NCBI GenBank assembly: GCA_937937585.1
Contig: CALDCB010000012.1
Coordinates: forward strand, 1-64,000
Length of the DNA stretch: 64,000 bases
Direction of reading: 5' to 3'
Origin: an uncultured Coriobacteriaceae bacterium
Lineage (GTDB): Bacteria > Actinomycetota > Coriobacteriia > Coriobacteriales > Eggerthellaceae
Shown: one piece after another, positions 17,132 through 26,451 of the stretch
How the letters are laid out: every line of letters begins with the position of its first letter
Position numbering within the stretch: the first letter of the stretch is position 1
Program-made: the position numbers and the translations under genes
Notes under the pieces: model-generated
What the model saw: only the letters and a program-made list of their open reading frames with translations
Told to the model about the DNA's origin: nothing
The model's database searches: none

Positions 17132-18454
17132 ATGAACACTGTACTCGTTGGCGCTCAGTGGGGCGACGAGGGCAAAGGCAAGGTAACCGACCTGATCTCC
17201 CGCGACTACGATTTCGTCGTACGTTACCAGGGAGGCAACAATGCGGGTCATACCGTCATCCATGGCGACACGAAGCTGGCCCTTCATCTTATGCCGTCCG
17301 GCGTCATGTATGAGAACTGCACGCCCGTCATCGGCAACGGCGTGGTCATCGACCCCGGCGTCCTGATCAAAGAGATGGCAATGCTTGAAGCCGAGGGTAT
17401 TTCTTGCAAGGCATTGAAGATCTCGTGCGACGCGCATGTCATCATGCCGTATCACAAGGATCTCGACGGTGCCGACGAGAAGAGCCTTGGCGAAAACAAG
17501 ATCGGAACCACCAAGCGCGGTATTGGTCCGTGCTACCAGGACAAGATCGCTCGCAAGGGCATCCGCATGCAGGATCTTCTTGATGAGAAGATCTTCCGCC
17601 TGAAGGTTCAGACGGCTCTTTCCCAGAAGAACCCCATCCTCGAGAAGATCTACGGCATCCACACCTACACGGTCGAGGAGATCTGCGAGGAGTATCTTCC
17701 TTACGCCCGTATCTTGAAGTCTTACATCGTCGAGACCACCGAGCTTTTGAACGGTGCTGTCCGCGAGGGCAAGAGCATCCTGTTCGAAGGCGCTCAGGGC
17801 ACGCTTCTTGACGTTGACCACGGCACTTATCCGTACGTCACCTCTTCTTCCTGCTGCGCCGGTGGCGCTGTGACGGGTACGGGCATCGGCCCGCGTCACA
17901 TCGACCGTGTGCTTGGCATCGAGAAGGCTTACATCACCCGCGTCGGTGGCGGCCCTTTCCCCACCGAGCAGAAGTTCGCCGAAGACGGCGGCGTGGGCGA
18001 GGAAGCCGAGACCGGTGAGACGCTTTGCCAAGTTGGCCACGAGTATGGCGTGACCACCGGCCGCAAGCGTCGTTGCGGTTGGTTCGACGCCGTTATCGGC
18101 CGTTACGCGGTTGAGGTGAACGGCCTTACCGACATCGCGTTAACCAAGCTCGACGTTCTTTCCGCGTTCGACACCATCAAGGTGTGCGTTGCGTACGAAT
18201 GCGACGGCAAGCGTTACGACTACTTCCCCATGCAGCAGAGCGTTCTGTTCCATGCGAAGCCCATCTACGAGGAACTGCCTGGTTGGAAGGGCGTTGACAT
18301 CACGGGTTGCCGCAACTTCGACGAGCTTCCCGAAAACGCCCGCAAGTACGTTGAGCATCTTGAAGAACTTACCGGTGCGCGCATCAGCATCGTGGCCGTC
18401 GGCCCCGATCGTGATCAGACCATCATGCGCAGCTGGTATCGCGAGGAGGACTAA
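17132..18454 (+). CDS. purA: Adenylosuccinate synthetase
   Basis: The 440-aa enzyme joins IMP and aspartate using GTP, the first committed step to AMP. It starts MNTVLVGAQWGDEGKGK, containing the P-loop and catalytic Asp and His region; GNNAGHT, GTTKRGIGPCYQDK, FEGAQGTLLDVDHGTYPYVTSS (in parts) and GRKRRCGWFD follow. ATG 17132 is set by GAAAGGA 9 nt upstream; the longer frame lacks this. purD starts 4 bases after the stop, so the two form an operon. Confidence 0.97.
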   Translation: MNTVLVGAQWGDEGKGKVTDLISRDYDFVVRYQGGNNAGHTVIHGDTKLALHLMPSGVMYENCTPVIGNGVVIDPGVLIKEMAMLEAEGISCKALKISCDAHVIMPYHKDLDGADEKSLGENKIGTTKRGIGPCYQDKIARKGIRMQDLLDEKIFRLKVQTALSQKNPILEKIYGIHTYTVEEICEEYLPYARILKSYIVETTELLNGAVREGKSILFEGAQGTLLDVDHGTYPYVTSSSCCAGGAVTGTGIGPRHIDRVLGIEKAYITRVGGGPFPTEQKFAEDGGVGEEAETGETLCQVGHEYGVTTGRKRRCGWFDAVIGRYAVEVNGLTDIALTKLDVLSAFDTIKVCVAYECDGKRYDYFPMQQSVLFHAKPIYEELPGWKGVDITGCRNFDELPENARKYVEHLEELTGARISIVAVGPDRDQTIMRSWYREED

Positions 18455-18458
18455 TTAA

Positions 18459-19757
18459 ATGAACATCCTGGTCTTGGGCGGCGGCGGCCGCGAGCACGTC
18501 ATCACTTGGGCGCTTGCGCAGTCCCCGAAAACCCAGAACCTGTACGTTGCTCCCGGTAACGGCGGCACGTCGGATATCGCTCAGAACGTCCCCGTTCTTG
18601 ATGCCAATGACGGTCAGGCTGTTTTGGAGTTCGCTCAGCAGAACGCCATCGACCTGGTAGTCATCGGCCCCGAGGCTCCGCTTGTTGCGGGCGTTGCAGA
18701 TGTTTTGCGCGCAGCCGGCGTCGCGGTGTTCGGCCCCGATGCTCAGGGCGCTCAGCTTGAGGGCAGCAAGGCCTTCAGCAAGGCATTCATGGAGCGCTAC
18801 GATCTTCCCACTGCCAAGTACGGTGTATTCACCGACGAGGGATCTGCCCTCGCGTACGTTCGCGAAGTCGGCGCGCCTATCGTCATCAAGGCCGACGGTC
18901 TTGCTGCCGGCAAGGGCGTCGTCGTCGCCGACAGCGAAGAGGCTGCGGAAGATGCCGTCCGCGAGTGCTTCGCCGGCGCTTTCGGCGAGGCCGGTTCCAC
19001 CGTTGTCATCGAGGAGTGCCTGACCGGCCCCGAGTGCTCGCTGTTCGCGTTCGTCTCGGCCGGCAAGGCCCATTGCATGTCCACCGCTCAGGACCACAAG
19101 CGCGCGTTCGACGGCGACTTGGGTCCCAACACCGGCGGCATGGGCGCTTACTCGCCTGTTCCCATCGTCACCCCCGATCAGCTCAATGCCATGCGCGACA
19201 TCATGGAGCGCGCGGCTGCAGCTACCGCTCAGGAGTTCGATAACGACTATCGTGGCGTTCTGTACGGCGGTTTCATGCTTACCCCGCAGGGTCCGAAGCT
19301 GCTTGAGTTCAATGCCCGCTTTGGCGATCCCGAAACCCAGGTGGTCCTTCCCCGTTTGAAGAGCGACCTGGTGGACGTCATGATGGCTGTTGCAGAAGGT
19401 CGTCCTGAGGACGTCGAGCTTGAGTGGTCTGATCAGTGGGCTTGCGGCGTCGTTCTTGCAAGCGAGGGTTACCCCCGCGCTTACGAGAAGGGCAAGGTTG
19501 TTCTTGGTGTCGAGGATGCCAACGACCTTGACGGCGTCACCGTGTTCCACGCGGGCACCAAGGTGAACGCCGACGGCGAGCTTATTACTTCCGGAGGCCG
19601 TGTCCTGAACGTCGTCGCCATGGGCGACACGTTCGAGGAGGCGCGTGACCTTGCATATCGCGCTTGCGACCTCATTAATTTCGAGGGTAAGCAGTATCGT
19701 CAGGATATCGGCCTTAAGGCAATGAAGGCAATGGAAGGCAATTCGACGGAGGATTAG
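18459..19757 (+). CDS. purD: Phosphoribosylamine-glycine ligase
   Basis: A 432-aa ATP-grasp ligase, second step of IMP synthesis. It begins MNILVLGGGGREH, the phosphoribosylamine-binding N-domain. The ATP-grasp domain (about 100-330) carries IVIKADGLAAGKGV, IEECLTGPECS, FDGDLGPNTGGMGAYSP and LEFNARFGDPETQVVLPRL. No purM or purN is fused. It lies 4 bases after purA and 6 bases before a radical SAM gene, so the three are probably co-transcribed. Confidence 0.97.
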   Translation: MNILVLGGGGREHVITWALAQSPKTQNLYVAPGNGGTSDIAQNVPVLDANDGQAVLEFAQQNAIDLVVIGPEAPLVAGVADVLRAAGVAVFGPDAQGAQLEGSKAFSKAFMERYDLPTAKYGVFTDEGSALAYVREVGAPIVIKADGLAAGKGVVVADSEEAAEDAVRECFAGAFGEAGSTVVIEECLTGPECSLFAFVSAGKAHCMSTAQDHKRAFDGDLGPNTGGMGAYSPVPIVTPDQLNAMRDIMERAAAATAQEFDNDYRGVLYGGFMLTPQGPKLLEFNARFGDPETQVVLPRLKSDLVDVMMAVAEGRPEDVELEWSDQWACGVVLASEGYPRAYEKGKVVLGVEDANDLDGVTVFHAGTKVNADGELITSGGRVLNVVAMGDTFEEARDLAYRACDLINFEGKQYRQDIGLKAMKAMEGNSTED

Positions 19758-19763
19758 CCAACG

Positions 19764-21119
19764 ATGATTTCGGAGCGTTTGATCAGCACGGCCGTTCGTG
19801 AGGCCTCGAAGAACTACTTGAAAATCAATCCCACGACCGAGACGGCTCTTCCCGGACCCACCCCCGGCAAGGACTACATGCTGTACATGCACGTGCCCTT
19901 CTGTGAGCGTCTTTGCCCGTATTGCTCGTTCAATCGCTTCCCGTTCAGCGAGGATCGTGCCATTCCTTACTTCAAGAACATGAAGAAGGAAATGCTGATG
20001 CTGAAGGACTTGGGGTACGACTTCAAGAGCCTGTACATCGGCGGCGGCACGCCCACTATCATGATCGATGAGCTGTGCGACATCATCGACATGGCTCGTG
20101 AGAATTTCTCGATCGAAGAGGTTTCCAGCGAGACCAACCCCAACCACCTTACGCCCGAGTACTTGGACAAGCTGAAGGGCCGCGTCCAGCGTTTGAGCGT
20201 TGGTGTTCAGAGTTTTGACAACGGTTTGCTTAAGCAAATGGACCGTTTCGACAAGTACGGCAGCGCTGAAGAGATCCTCGAGCGCATCAAAACTGCCGTG
20301 CCCTACTTCACCTCGATGAATGTCGATATGATCTTCAACTTCCCGGCTCAGACCGAGGAAATGCTGATCAACGACATCGAGAAGATCGTTGAATCGGGTG
20401 CGACGCAGACCACGTTCTATCCGCTGATGGCTTCGCCTTCCGTCGAGCGCTCGCTTGCTCGCACGGTTGGCAAGGTAGATTACAACCGCGAACAGCGCCT
20501 GTACGAGGTTATCGACGAGCTGCTGACCGGCGGCATTCATCCGCTGTTCACGCACAGCAGCGCCTGGACGTACAATCGTTTCGACTACGACAACGGTGCC
20601 CTGACCCCTGCGGCAGCCGCTACGGCTTCCAAGGATCAGATGATCGACGAGTACGTGGTTGAGTACGAGGAATACCCTGCAATCGGCTCCGGCGGCATCA
20701 CGTATCTGGGCTCCAGCCTGTACGTGAACACGTTCTCGGTAAAGGAGTACAACAAGGCAATCGAAAGCGGCCGCATGTCTCTGATGGGCAAGACCGATTT
20801 CAACCTGCATGATCGCATGCGTTATCGTTTCCTGATGCAGCTGTTCGGCCTGCGCCTGGACAAGAAGCAGTGGGAGCGCGATTTCGGTTGCACGGTCGAG
20901 AACGGCCTGCCGATGGAAATGATGTTCATGAAGTCCGTCGGCGCCATCGACAAGGACAACGAGCTCGAGATCACGCTTACCAAGAAAGGCCGCTACCTGG
21001 TGGTTGCCATGATGAGGCAGTTCTTCATCGGCGTGAACAACCTGCGCGATCAGGCTCGCGCGGCTTTGCCGAACGAGGAGCGCGAGCTTCTGTTCGGTGC
21101 CGGCAAGCCCTGCGCCTAA
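19764..21119 (+). CDS. Radical SAM protein, HemW/coproporphyrinogen-oxidase-like (copy 2)
   Basis: 451 aa. CERLCPYC (CxxxCxxC) follows MLYMHVPFC; GGGTPTI, NPNHLTP and SVGVQSFDNGLLKQMDRFDKYGS match the paralogue at 2304-3641 nearly word for word, and both begin MISER. It differs in the middle (about 265-300), where an Ala-rich insert replaces a shorter segment. The function may be haem insertion or tetrapyrrole chemistry, but neither copy is provable as HemW. It sits 6 bases behind purD with a GGAGG upstream, an unusual partner for purine genes, possibly only for co-expression. Confidence 0.85.
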   Translation: MISERLISTAVREASKNYLKINPTTETALPGPTPGKDYMLYMHVPFCERLCPYCSFNRFPFSEDRAIPYFKNMKKEMLMLKDLGYDFKSLYIGGGTPTIMIDELCDIIDMARENFSIEEVSSETNPNHLTPEYLDKLKGRVQRLSVGVQSFDNGLLKQMDRFDKYGSAEEILERIKTAVPYFTSMNVDMIFNFPAQTEEMLINDIEKIVESGATQTTFYPLMASPSVERSLARTVGKVDYNREQRLYEVIDELLTGGIHPLFTHSSAWTYNRFDYDNGALTPAAAATASKDQMIDEYVVEYEEYPAIGSGGITYLGSSLYVNTFSVKEYNKAIESGRMSLMGKTDFNLHDRMRYRFLMQLFGLRLDKKQWERDFGCTVENGLPMEMMFMKSVGAIDKDNELEITLTKKGRYLVVAMMRQFFIGVNNLRDQARAALPNEERELLFGAGKPCA

Positions 21120-21164
21120 CAGCTGTTTCTGCGTTTCGCGGCGCAGTTTCAACAAGCAAAACCA

Positions 21165-21203
21165 ACAAAGCCCAGCTCCGAGATCTCGGGAGTTGGGCTT
21201 TGT
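21165..21203. terminator. Bidirectional terminator between convergent genes
   Basis: ACAAAGCCCA (21165-21174) pairs with TGGGCTTTGT at 21194-21203, with an inner CTCC/GGAG extension. Read on the minus strand the stem is followed by TTGGTTTTG, so it suits the LysR gene best; on plus it lacks a T-run. Confidence 0.65.
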
Positions 21204-21354
21204 CGTTGGTGGTGAGGGTTTCCTGCGTGGGCAGGATGATAGGCATGTGGTTTTCGCATGGGGCACTCGTCGCGCGCGTGAGTTCTTTTACGTCTGCGTC
21301 AAGGTTACCTGTGATCTTCAAGCGCGCGATGCTGTTTGAGATGCGGTGCGGGTA

Positions 21355-22284
21355 TTAGTTGCGCAGTGTGGGGTCGTATGTCTTCATCAAGTCGACGAAG
21401 CGCTGCTCGACCTCGTTGAGCTCGCGTCCCTTTTGGATGATGTAGCCGATTTTCATCCACTTCTCTTCCTTAAGCGGGATGATGACCGTGCGATCGTAGG
21501 GAGCATGGTTTGGGAAGAGGTTTACCCAAAGTGCAAAGCCGTCGATTTCGGCGATTTGCGAGATCAGGTCGGGATGCGCCAGATCGTCGGGGGCGATGGT
21601 GTTGCGCCCGCGCAAGTTAGACGGGGTGGTGAGCTGCGAACGACCGGTCATTTTCATATGACGGAAGTTTTCGAATGAGAATTCGGGATATGCGGAAAGT
21701 TCTTTCAGCGAGACGGTTTCACGATCGCCCAGCGGGTGATTGCGATCCAGATAGGCCCAGAAGTTGGCCTTGAACAGAGGATGGAATTCAAGCCCTTTTT
21801 CTTCAAGACGGTCGTAAAGAAGCTGCTCGTTTTCTTTCATGACGAACATGACCCCGATATCGCTGATGCCCACATACACATCGTCTGCAGGCTTGAAGAA
21901 CTGCCTGAGGTTCACGGCGAACTCGTAGCGGCATGGGTCAAGTGTGTTTGTGACCTGGTTGTACGCGGCAATGACGAACTTGAATTCCTGCGTTGAGACG
22001 GTGAAGCGGCCAATACGAGACGAGTGGCTGCTGTAGTGGTCCTCGAACGCATTCATGCTCTCGGTGACGCGACGCGCATAAGCCAAGGCCTCGATGCCCT
22101 TCTCGGTGGGGGTGATGCCTTGCTTGCTGCGGGTGAAAACCTCGAAGCCAAGCTCTTTCTCGACTTGGCTGATGGCCTCGGAAATGGTTCCGTGCGCGAT
22201 GGACAGTTCCTTCGCGGCGTTCGAAATCGAGCCGATTTCGGCGGCTTTCAGCAGGTATCTGAGTTGTTGGACCGTGATCTTCAT
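21355..22284 (-). CDS. LysR-family transcriptional regulator
   Basis: 309 aa. The N-terminal winged helix-turn-helix (1-60: VQQLRYLLKAAEIGSISNAA, then SQVEKELGFEVFTRSKQG) is followed by an effector-binding domain of about 220 residues. It is divergent from the SLC13 permease at 22542 and probably controls it. The start is taken at the ATG at 22284 with AAGG upstream; an upstream TTG-type extension is unlikely. It is one of three LysR paralogues in the window with similar N-termini, each divergent from a transporter or hydrolase gene. The ligand is unknown, perhaps the permease substrate. Confidence 0.88.
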   Translation of the reverse strand: MKITVQQLRYLLKAAEIGSISNAAKELSIAHGTISEAISQVEKELGFEVFTRSKQGITPTEKGIEALAYARRVTESMNAFEDHYSSHSSRIGRFTVSTQEFKFVIAAYNQVTNTLDPCRYEFAVNLRQFFKPADDVYVGISDIGVMFVMKENEQLLYDRLEEKGLEFHPLFKANFWAYLDRNHPLGDRETVSLKELSAYPEFSFENFRHMKMTGRSQLTTPSNLRGRNTIAPDDLAHPDLISQIAEIDGFALWVNLFPNHAPYDRTVIIPLKEEKWMKIGYIIQKGRELNEVEQRFVDLMKTYDPTLRN

Positions 22285-22306
22285 AAGTTGCGACCTTGCC
22301 GTTCGG

Positions 22307-22364
22307 AAACCAATGCGAAGCGAGCGCATTGAGCGCTGGATGGTTGGTTACTTTGCATTGGTTT
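22307..22364. promoter_or_regulatory. Inverted repeat, candidate LysR operator
   Basis: AAACCAATGC (22307-22316) and GCATTGGTTT (22355-22364) form a perfect 10-bp inverted repeat separated by 38 bp, in the gap between the divergent LysR and permease genes. LysR tetramers often use two half-sites spaced this way. Confidence 0.45.
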
Positions 22365-22541
22365 TGAGCTGACCAGTATCTACCGATATAGGCGCTTTCT
22401 AATAGATGCAAGAACTGCCATAGAAAATCGAAATAACCGTAACTTCTATGACACAAAAACTCTTTCCTTGCTATATTTATCACGATAAGGAATCCGACGG
22501 AACTACAAACTGTTGGAAAAACCGATAAAGGAGAAAGAAAA

Positions 22542-23963
22542 ATGAATGAAGGAGTGAAGAAAGCGCTCAAAATCGCTATCCCGGCGATCGTTGGCGTGAT
22601 CATCGCCATGATTCAGCCGCCTGAGGGGCTGACCAAAGAAGCGATGACCTATCTGGGTATCTTCGAGTGCGTCGTTGTGTGGCTCATGCTTGGTGCAGTT
22701 CCCGACTGGGCTGCCTTCCTGGCATGCATTTCCGCATATGTGGTGTTCAACGTTGCTAAGTTCGGCGTGGTTTTCGCGCCCTTCGCTGACTCCACCGTAT
22801 GGCTGCTCATCGGCGCATTCGGCATGACCTGCGCTCTGGTGAAGACCGGTCTGGTTAGGCGTTTGGCTTTCGCCATCCTGTCTCTGTTCCCCGAGAACTA
22901 CAAGGGTCAGCTGACCGCATTCTTTGTTGCGGGCTTCGCCATCACCCCGTGGATCCCTGCTAAGATCGGCAAGGGCGTCATGGTTACCCCCATCGCCGCT
23001 TCTGCAACCAAGTCTCTTGGTTATGCCGCTCGCAGCAAGGCTGCAACCGGTATCTTCTTGGCCGTCTGGGTTACTACCGGCATTCTGGGTTACGCATTCC
23101 TTACCGGTGCTGCCCCGGTCATGATCCTCATCGGCATGCTTCCTGCCGAGCAGCAGGCTAACTGGACGTGGATGAGCTGGCTTGGTGCCTGCGCCGTTTG
23201 GTTGATCGTCGTCGCAGCTCTGTCCTACATCGTCATCCTTGCTCTTTACGGCCCCAAGAAGGGCGACAAGGAAGCTCTCGAGCAGACCAGCTTCGAGAAG
23301 GGCTTTGCCAAGAATCAGCTCAAGGAAATGGGCCCAATGTCCAACGCCGAGAAGCTCACCGGCATCTTGGTCTTCATCGCCATCCTTGGCTGGATCTTCG
23401 GTAGCAAGATCGGCCTGGGCGCTCCGATCATCTCTGTCGGCATCTTCGCCATCATGGCTGTCATCGGCCTGGTTGACACCAAGGACCTCACCAGCAACAT
23501 TCCCTGGGACACCGCAATCTTCATTGGCGGCATCCTCTCCCTGGCTTCTCTGCTGACTCAGCTCGGCATCGCTGGTTGGATTGCCGGCGTCATGGCTCCT
23601 ATCGCCGCTCCGGTCGTTTCCAACCCCTACGTTTACGTTGCAGCTGTCTGCATCCTTACGTACCTTGTTCGTCTGGTTGTTGTTTCTTCTACCGCAACCC
23701 AGGTTATCTTCCTGGCTGCTCTTGGTTCCGTCGCTGCAGCTTGCGGCATCAGCGAGTACGTCACCCTGTTCGTTTGCCTCTGCTCTACCGCAGTTTGGCA
23801 CCTCAAGTTCACCAACAACGAGTTCATCCCGCTGCTTGGTGTTCAGAACGGTGAAATGTGCGAGCACGAAGACACCATGCCGTTCAACTACGCTTACATG
23901 GTCATCAACATGATTGGTTGCCTCGCAAGCGTTCCGGTTTGGCAGATGCTCGGCCTGATGTAA
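22542..23963 (+). CDS. SLC13/DASS-family anion permease (tandem copy 1)
   Basis: A 473-aa multi-pass membrane protein with about a dozen hydrophobic helices. It resembles bacterial Na+/dicarboxylate or Na+/sulfate symporters: an internal repeat typical of the fold, PWIPAKIGKGVMVTPIAAS in the first half and VRLVVVSSTATQVIFLAALG in the second. The substrate cannot be deduced; dicarboxylates or sulfate are both in the family. It is divergent from the LysR gene at 21355 and followed by a strong terminator, then a second, clearly related permease at 24173. The start ATG 22542 has AAGGAGAAAG upstream. Confidence 0.9.
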   Translation: MNEGVKKALKIAIPAIVGVIIAMIQPPEGLTKEAMTYLGIFECVVVWLMLGAVPDWAAFLACISAYVVFNVAKFGVVFAPFADSTVWLLIGAFGMTCALVKTGLVRRLAFAILSLFPENYKGQLTAFFVAGFAITPWIPAKIGKGVMVTPIAASATKSLGYAARSKAATGIFLAVWVTTGILGYAFLTGAAPVMILIGMLPAEQQANWTWMSWLGACAVWLIVVAALSYIVILALYGPKKGDKEALEQTSFEKGFAKNQLKEMGPMSNAEKLTGILVFIAILGWIFGSKIGLGAPIISVGIFAIMAVIGLVDTKDLTSNIPWDTAIFIGGILSLASLLTQLGIAGWIAGVMAPIAAPVVSNPYVYVAAVCILTYLVRLVVVSSTATQVIFLAALGSVAAACGISEYVTLFVCLCSTAVWHLKFTNNEFIPLLGVQNGEMCEHEDTMPFNYAYMVINMIGCLASVPVWQMLGLM

Positions 23964-23979
23964 TCTGGCTCCCTTTCTG

Positions 23980-24013
23980 AAAAAGCGCGTCCCGCAAGGA
24001 CGCGCTTTTTTTG
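23980..24013 (+). terminator. Terminator after the first SLC13 permease
   Basis: AAAAAGCGCGTCC / GGACGCGCTTTTT with a CGCA loop and a T-run to 24013. Confidence 0.92.
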
Positions 24014-24172
24014 TACGCGGAACCCCACGTTCCGCACTATGCAAAGGGTCTCAAGGGCGCCTTTTGTTATTAGCTGATTAAGAAAAGTTACAGTTCGTGG
24101 AAGTGCGGAAGATCAAAGTTAGGGTTTGCTAAGATCGCGTCTAAATTGAAAACAACAAGGGAGGCTGATTTC

Positions 24173-25591
24173 GTGAGCGCTACTACGAAAAAGGTTCTTA
24201 AGATAGTGATCCCGGTGATCATCGCCGTGATCATCGGTGTTATCCCCGCGCCGGAGGGGTTAACTCAGCCGGCGATGATCTACGCGGGCGTTTTCGTCTG
24301 CGTCGTCGCATGGCTTGTTCTTCGTGCTGTGCCTGACTGGGCTGCCTTTCTGGCATGCTTGACGGCGTATGTCGTGTTCGGTTTGGCGAAGTTCGGCGAC
24401 GTGTTCTCGTCGTTTGCCGACGGCACCATTTGGGTGCTGTTCGGTGCATTCGGCATTTCGACGGTTATCGCGAAAACGGGCTTGGTGAAGCGCCTGGCGT
24501 TTTGGGTTCTTCGCCTGTTCCCCGAAACCTACCGAGGCCAGATGACCGCCTTCTACGCCACCGGATTGGTCGTGTCGCCGTTTATTCCGGCACTTATCGG
24601 CAAGGGCGTTATCCTCTCGCCCATCGCTGCCGCTGCTAGCAAGGCACTTGGCTACGAGCGTAGCAGCAAGCAGGCAACGGGCATGTTCTTGGCTGTTTGG
24701 GTGACCGCTGGCATTCTAGGCTTCGCGTTCATGACCGGCGCGGCGCCTGTTCTGATCACCATCGGCATGCTCCCCGCCGATCAGCAGGCAAACTGGACGT
24801 GGACCAGCTGGTTCGCTGCCTGCGCGATTTGGTTTGTCGTGGTTGCCGTGCTGTCGTACATCGTGATTTTGTTCATTTCCGGTGCGAACAAGCCGCAAAG
24901 CAAGCCTGTTGTAGCAGCTGGAGAAAAAGGTTTCGCAGCAAAGCAGCTCGAGGACTTGGGCCCCATGTCCAACGCCGAGAAGGCCACCATCGCATTGCTG
25001 GCTGTTGCCGTGATCGGCTGGATTTTCGGCAGCAAAGTGGGCCTGTCTGCAGCAATCGTCAGCGTGGGCATTTTTGCGATCATGGCCGTTATCGGCTTGG
25101 CAGATACGAAGGACGTTACCGAGCGCATGCCGTGGGACACGCTGATCTTGATCGGCGGCATCCTTTCTCTGGCGTCGCTTTTGACGAAGTTGGGTATTTC
25201 CACGTGGCTGGCAACCGTCATGGAGCCTATTGCCGCTCCGATCGTCGCGAGCCCCTATATCTATGTGTTCGCGGTCTGCATCCTGACGTATCTGGTTCGC
25301 TTGGTTGTCGTTTCGTCCACAGCAACGCAGGTCATCTTCCTGGCGGCTCTTGGTGGCGTTGCCGCTACTGCGGGCATCAACCCGTTCGTTACGTTGTTCG
25401 TCTGCGGCGCTTCGGCGAACGTTTGGCACCTGCGTTTCACCAACAACGTGTTCATTCCGATCCTTCGTGCAACCGGCCACGACATGTGCGAGCACGAGGA
25501 CACGCTGTCGTTTGACATCGCATTCATGGTGATCAACTTGATCGCATGCTTGGCCAGCGTGCCTTTGTGGCAGTCGCTTGGATTGGCGTAA
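24173..25591 (+). CDS. SLC13/DASS-family anion permease (tandem copy 2)
   Basis: A 472-aa paralogue of the preceding permease, sharing long runs such as VIPVIIAVIIGVIPAPEGLT, the APVLITIGMLPADQQANWTW segment and VRLVVVSSTATQVIFLAALG. GTG 24173 with AAGGGAGG upstream is the best start; an earlier TTG at 24146 is weaker. The two copies probably arose by duplication and have their own terminator between them. The substrate is not known. A tRNA gene follows. Confidence 0.9.
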   Translation: MSATTKKVLKIVIPVIIAVIIGVIPAPEGLTQPAMIYAGVFVCVVAWLVLRAVPDWAAFLACLTAYVVFGLAKFGDVFSSFADGTIWVLFGAFGISTVIAKTGLVKRLAFWVLRLFPETYRGQMTAFYATGLVVSPFIPALIGKGVILSPIAAAASKALGYERSSKQATGMFLAVWVTAGILGFAFMTGAAPVLITIGMLPADQQANWTWTSWFAACAIWFVVVAVLSYIVILFISGANKPQSKPVVAAGEKGFAAKQLEDLGPMSNAEKATIALLAVAVIGWIFGSKVGLSAAIVSVGIFAIMAVIGLADTKDVTERMPWDTLILIGGILSLASLLTKLGISTWLATVMEPIAAPIVASPYIYVFAVCILTYLVRLVVVSSTATQVIFLAALGGVAATAGINPFVTLFVCGASANVWHLRFTNNVFIPILRATGHDMCEHEDTLSFDIAFMVINLIACLASVPLWQSLGLA

Positions 25592-25685
25592 ATCGGAAAC
25601 ACCCCACGCGAACTGCGGCGATGTGGTTGTGAACAGCGGCTTTCGATGAAATTGGAAATCGTGTTCACAAAACAAGAATTAGTGC

Positions 25686-25714
25686 TTGACCGACGTAGTG
25701 CTTTCCGATAAACT
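25686..25714 (+). promoter_or_regulatory. Promoter of tRNA-Phe
   Basis: TTGACC (25686-25691), a 17-bp spacer and TAAACT (25709-25714), 28 bases before the mature tRNA. Confidence 0.75.
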
Positions 25715-25742
25715 ATCAACTCGCATCGCAATTGGTGCATAT

Positions 25743-25818
25743 GGTCAGGTAGCTCAGTTGGTAGAGCAGCGGACTGAAAATCCGCGTGCCGAGGGTTCAA
25801 GTCCCCCTCTGACCACCA
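25743..25818 (+). tRNA. tRNA-Phe (GAA)
   Basis: A 76-nt cloverleaf with acceptor GGTCAGG and encoded CCA. Anticodon stem-loop GCGGA-CTGAAAA-TCCGC gives GAA. Confidence 0.97.
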
Positions 25819-25826
25819 TAAATAAT

Positions 25827-25850
25827 CGGGAGCCTTCGGGCTCCCGTTTT
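25827..25850 (+). terminator. Terminator after tRNA-Phe
   Basis: CGGGAGCC, TTCG loop, GGCTCCCG, then TTTT. Confidence 0.9.
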
Positions 25851-25983
25851 GCTTTCCGGGGTATTTCTTCTTAGACCTCGATGCGTGAACTTTTCGCTTT
25901 TGCCCGATGCTGCCGAAACCTCGTGCCATAATTCTAAAAAGCTAGTTTGTTCTGGAATTTCCCAATTGGAGAGAAGACGAGAG

Positions 25984-26451
25984 ATGGCAAACGAAAACAC
26001 GCCGGTTGTCGGCATCATCATGGGTTCGAAATCCGACATGCCCACCATGGAGGCATGCATGCAGCAGCTCGACGAGTTCGGCGTTGCGTACGAGGTGAAA
26101 GTTGCCAGCGCGCATCGCAAGCCGCTTGAGGTTCATGAGTGGGCTTCCACTGCGCATGAGCGTGGCATCAAGGTGATCATCGCCGCCGCCGGCAAGGCAG
26201 CTCATCTGGGCGGCGTCGTTGCGGCGTACACCCCCAACCCTGTTATCTGCGTTCCTATGAAGACCTCCGACTTGGGCGGTCTTGACTCTCTTCTGTCCAT
26301 GGTTCAGATGCCTTCGGGCGTGCCGTGCGCCACCGTCGCCATCAACGGTGCGAAGAACGCCGCTATCCTGGCTGTTCAGATGCTGGGAACGGGCGACGCT
26401 GCCATGCAGCAGAAGATCATCGACTTCAAGCGTCAGATGACCGAGGATTAA
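25984..26451 (+). CDS. purE: N5-carboxyaminoimidazole ribonucleotide mutase
   Basis: The 155-aa class I PurE interconverts N5-CAIR and CAIR in purine synthesis. VGIIMGSKSDMPTMEA carries the phosphate-binding Ser, VASAHRKP the catalytic His, and AAGKAAHLGGVVAAYT the active-site loop. ATG 25984 has GGAGAGAAG upstream. The stop TAA overlaps the ATG of the next small gene (TAATG), indicating translational coupling. purA and purD lie about 6 kb upstream rather than alongside. Confidence 0.96.
   Translation: MANENTPVVGIIMGSKSDMPTMEACMQQLDEFGVAYEVKVASAHRKPLEVHEWASTAHERGIKVIIAAAGKAAHLGGVVAAYTPNPVICVPMKTSDLGGLDSLLSMVQMPSGVPCATVAINGAKNAAILAVQMLGTGDAAMQQKIIDFKRQMTED

Noticed and set aside
18423..21266. 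A 947-residue open frame on the minus strand across purD and the radical SAM gene
   Set aside because: It lies antisense to two clear genes, has no domain signature and is typical of GC-rich shadow frames.
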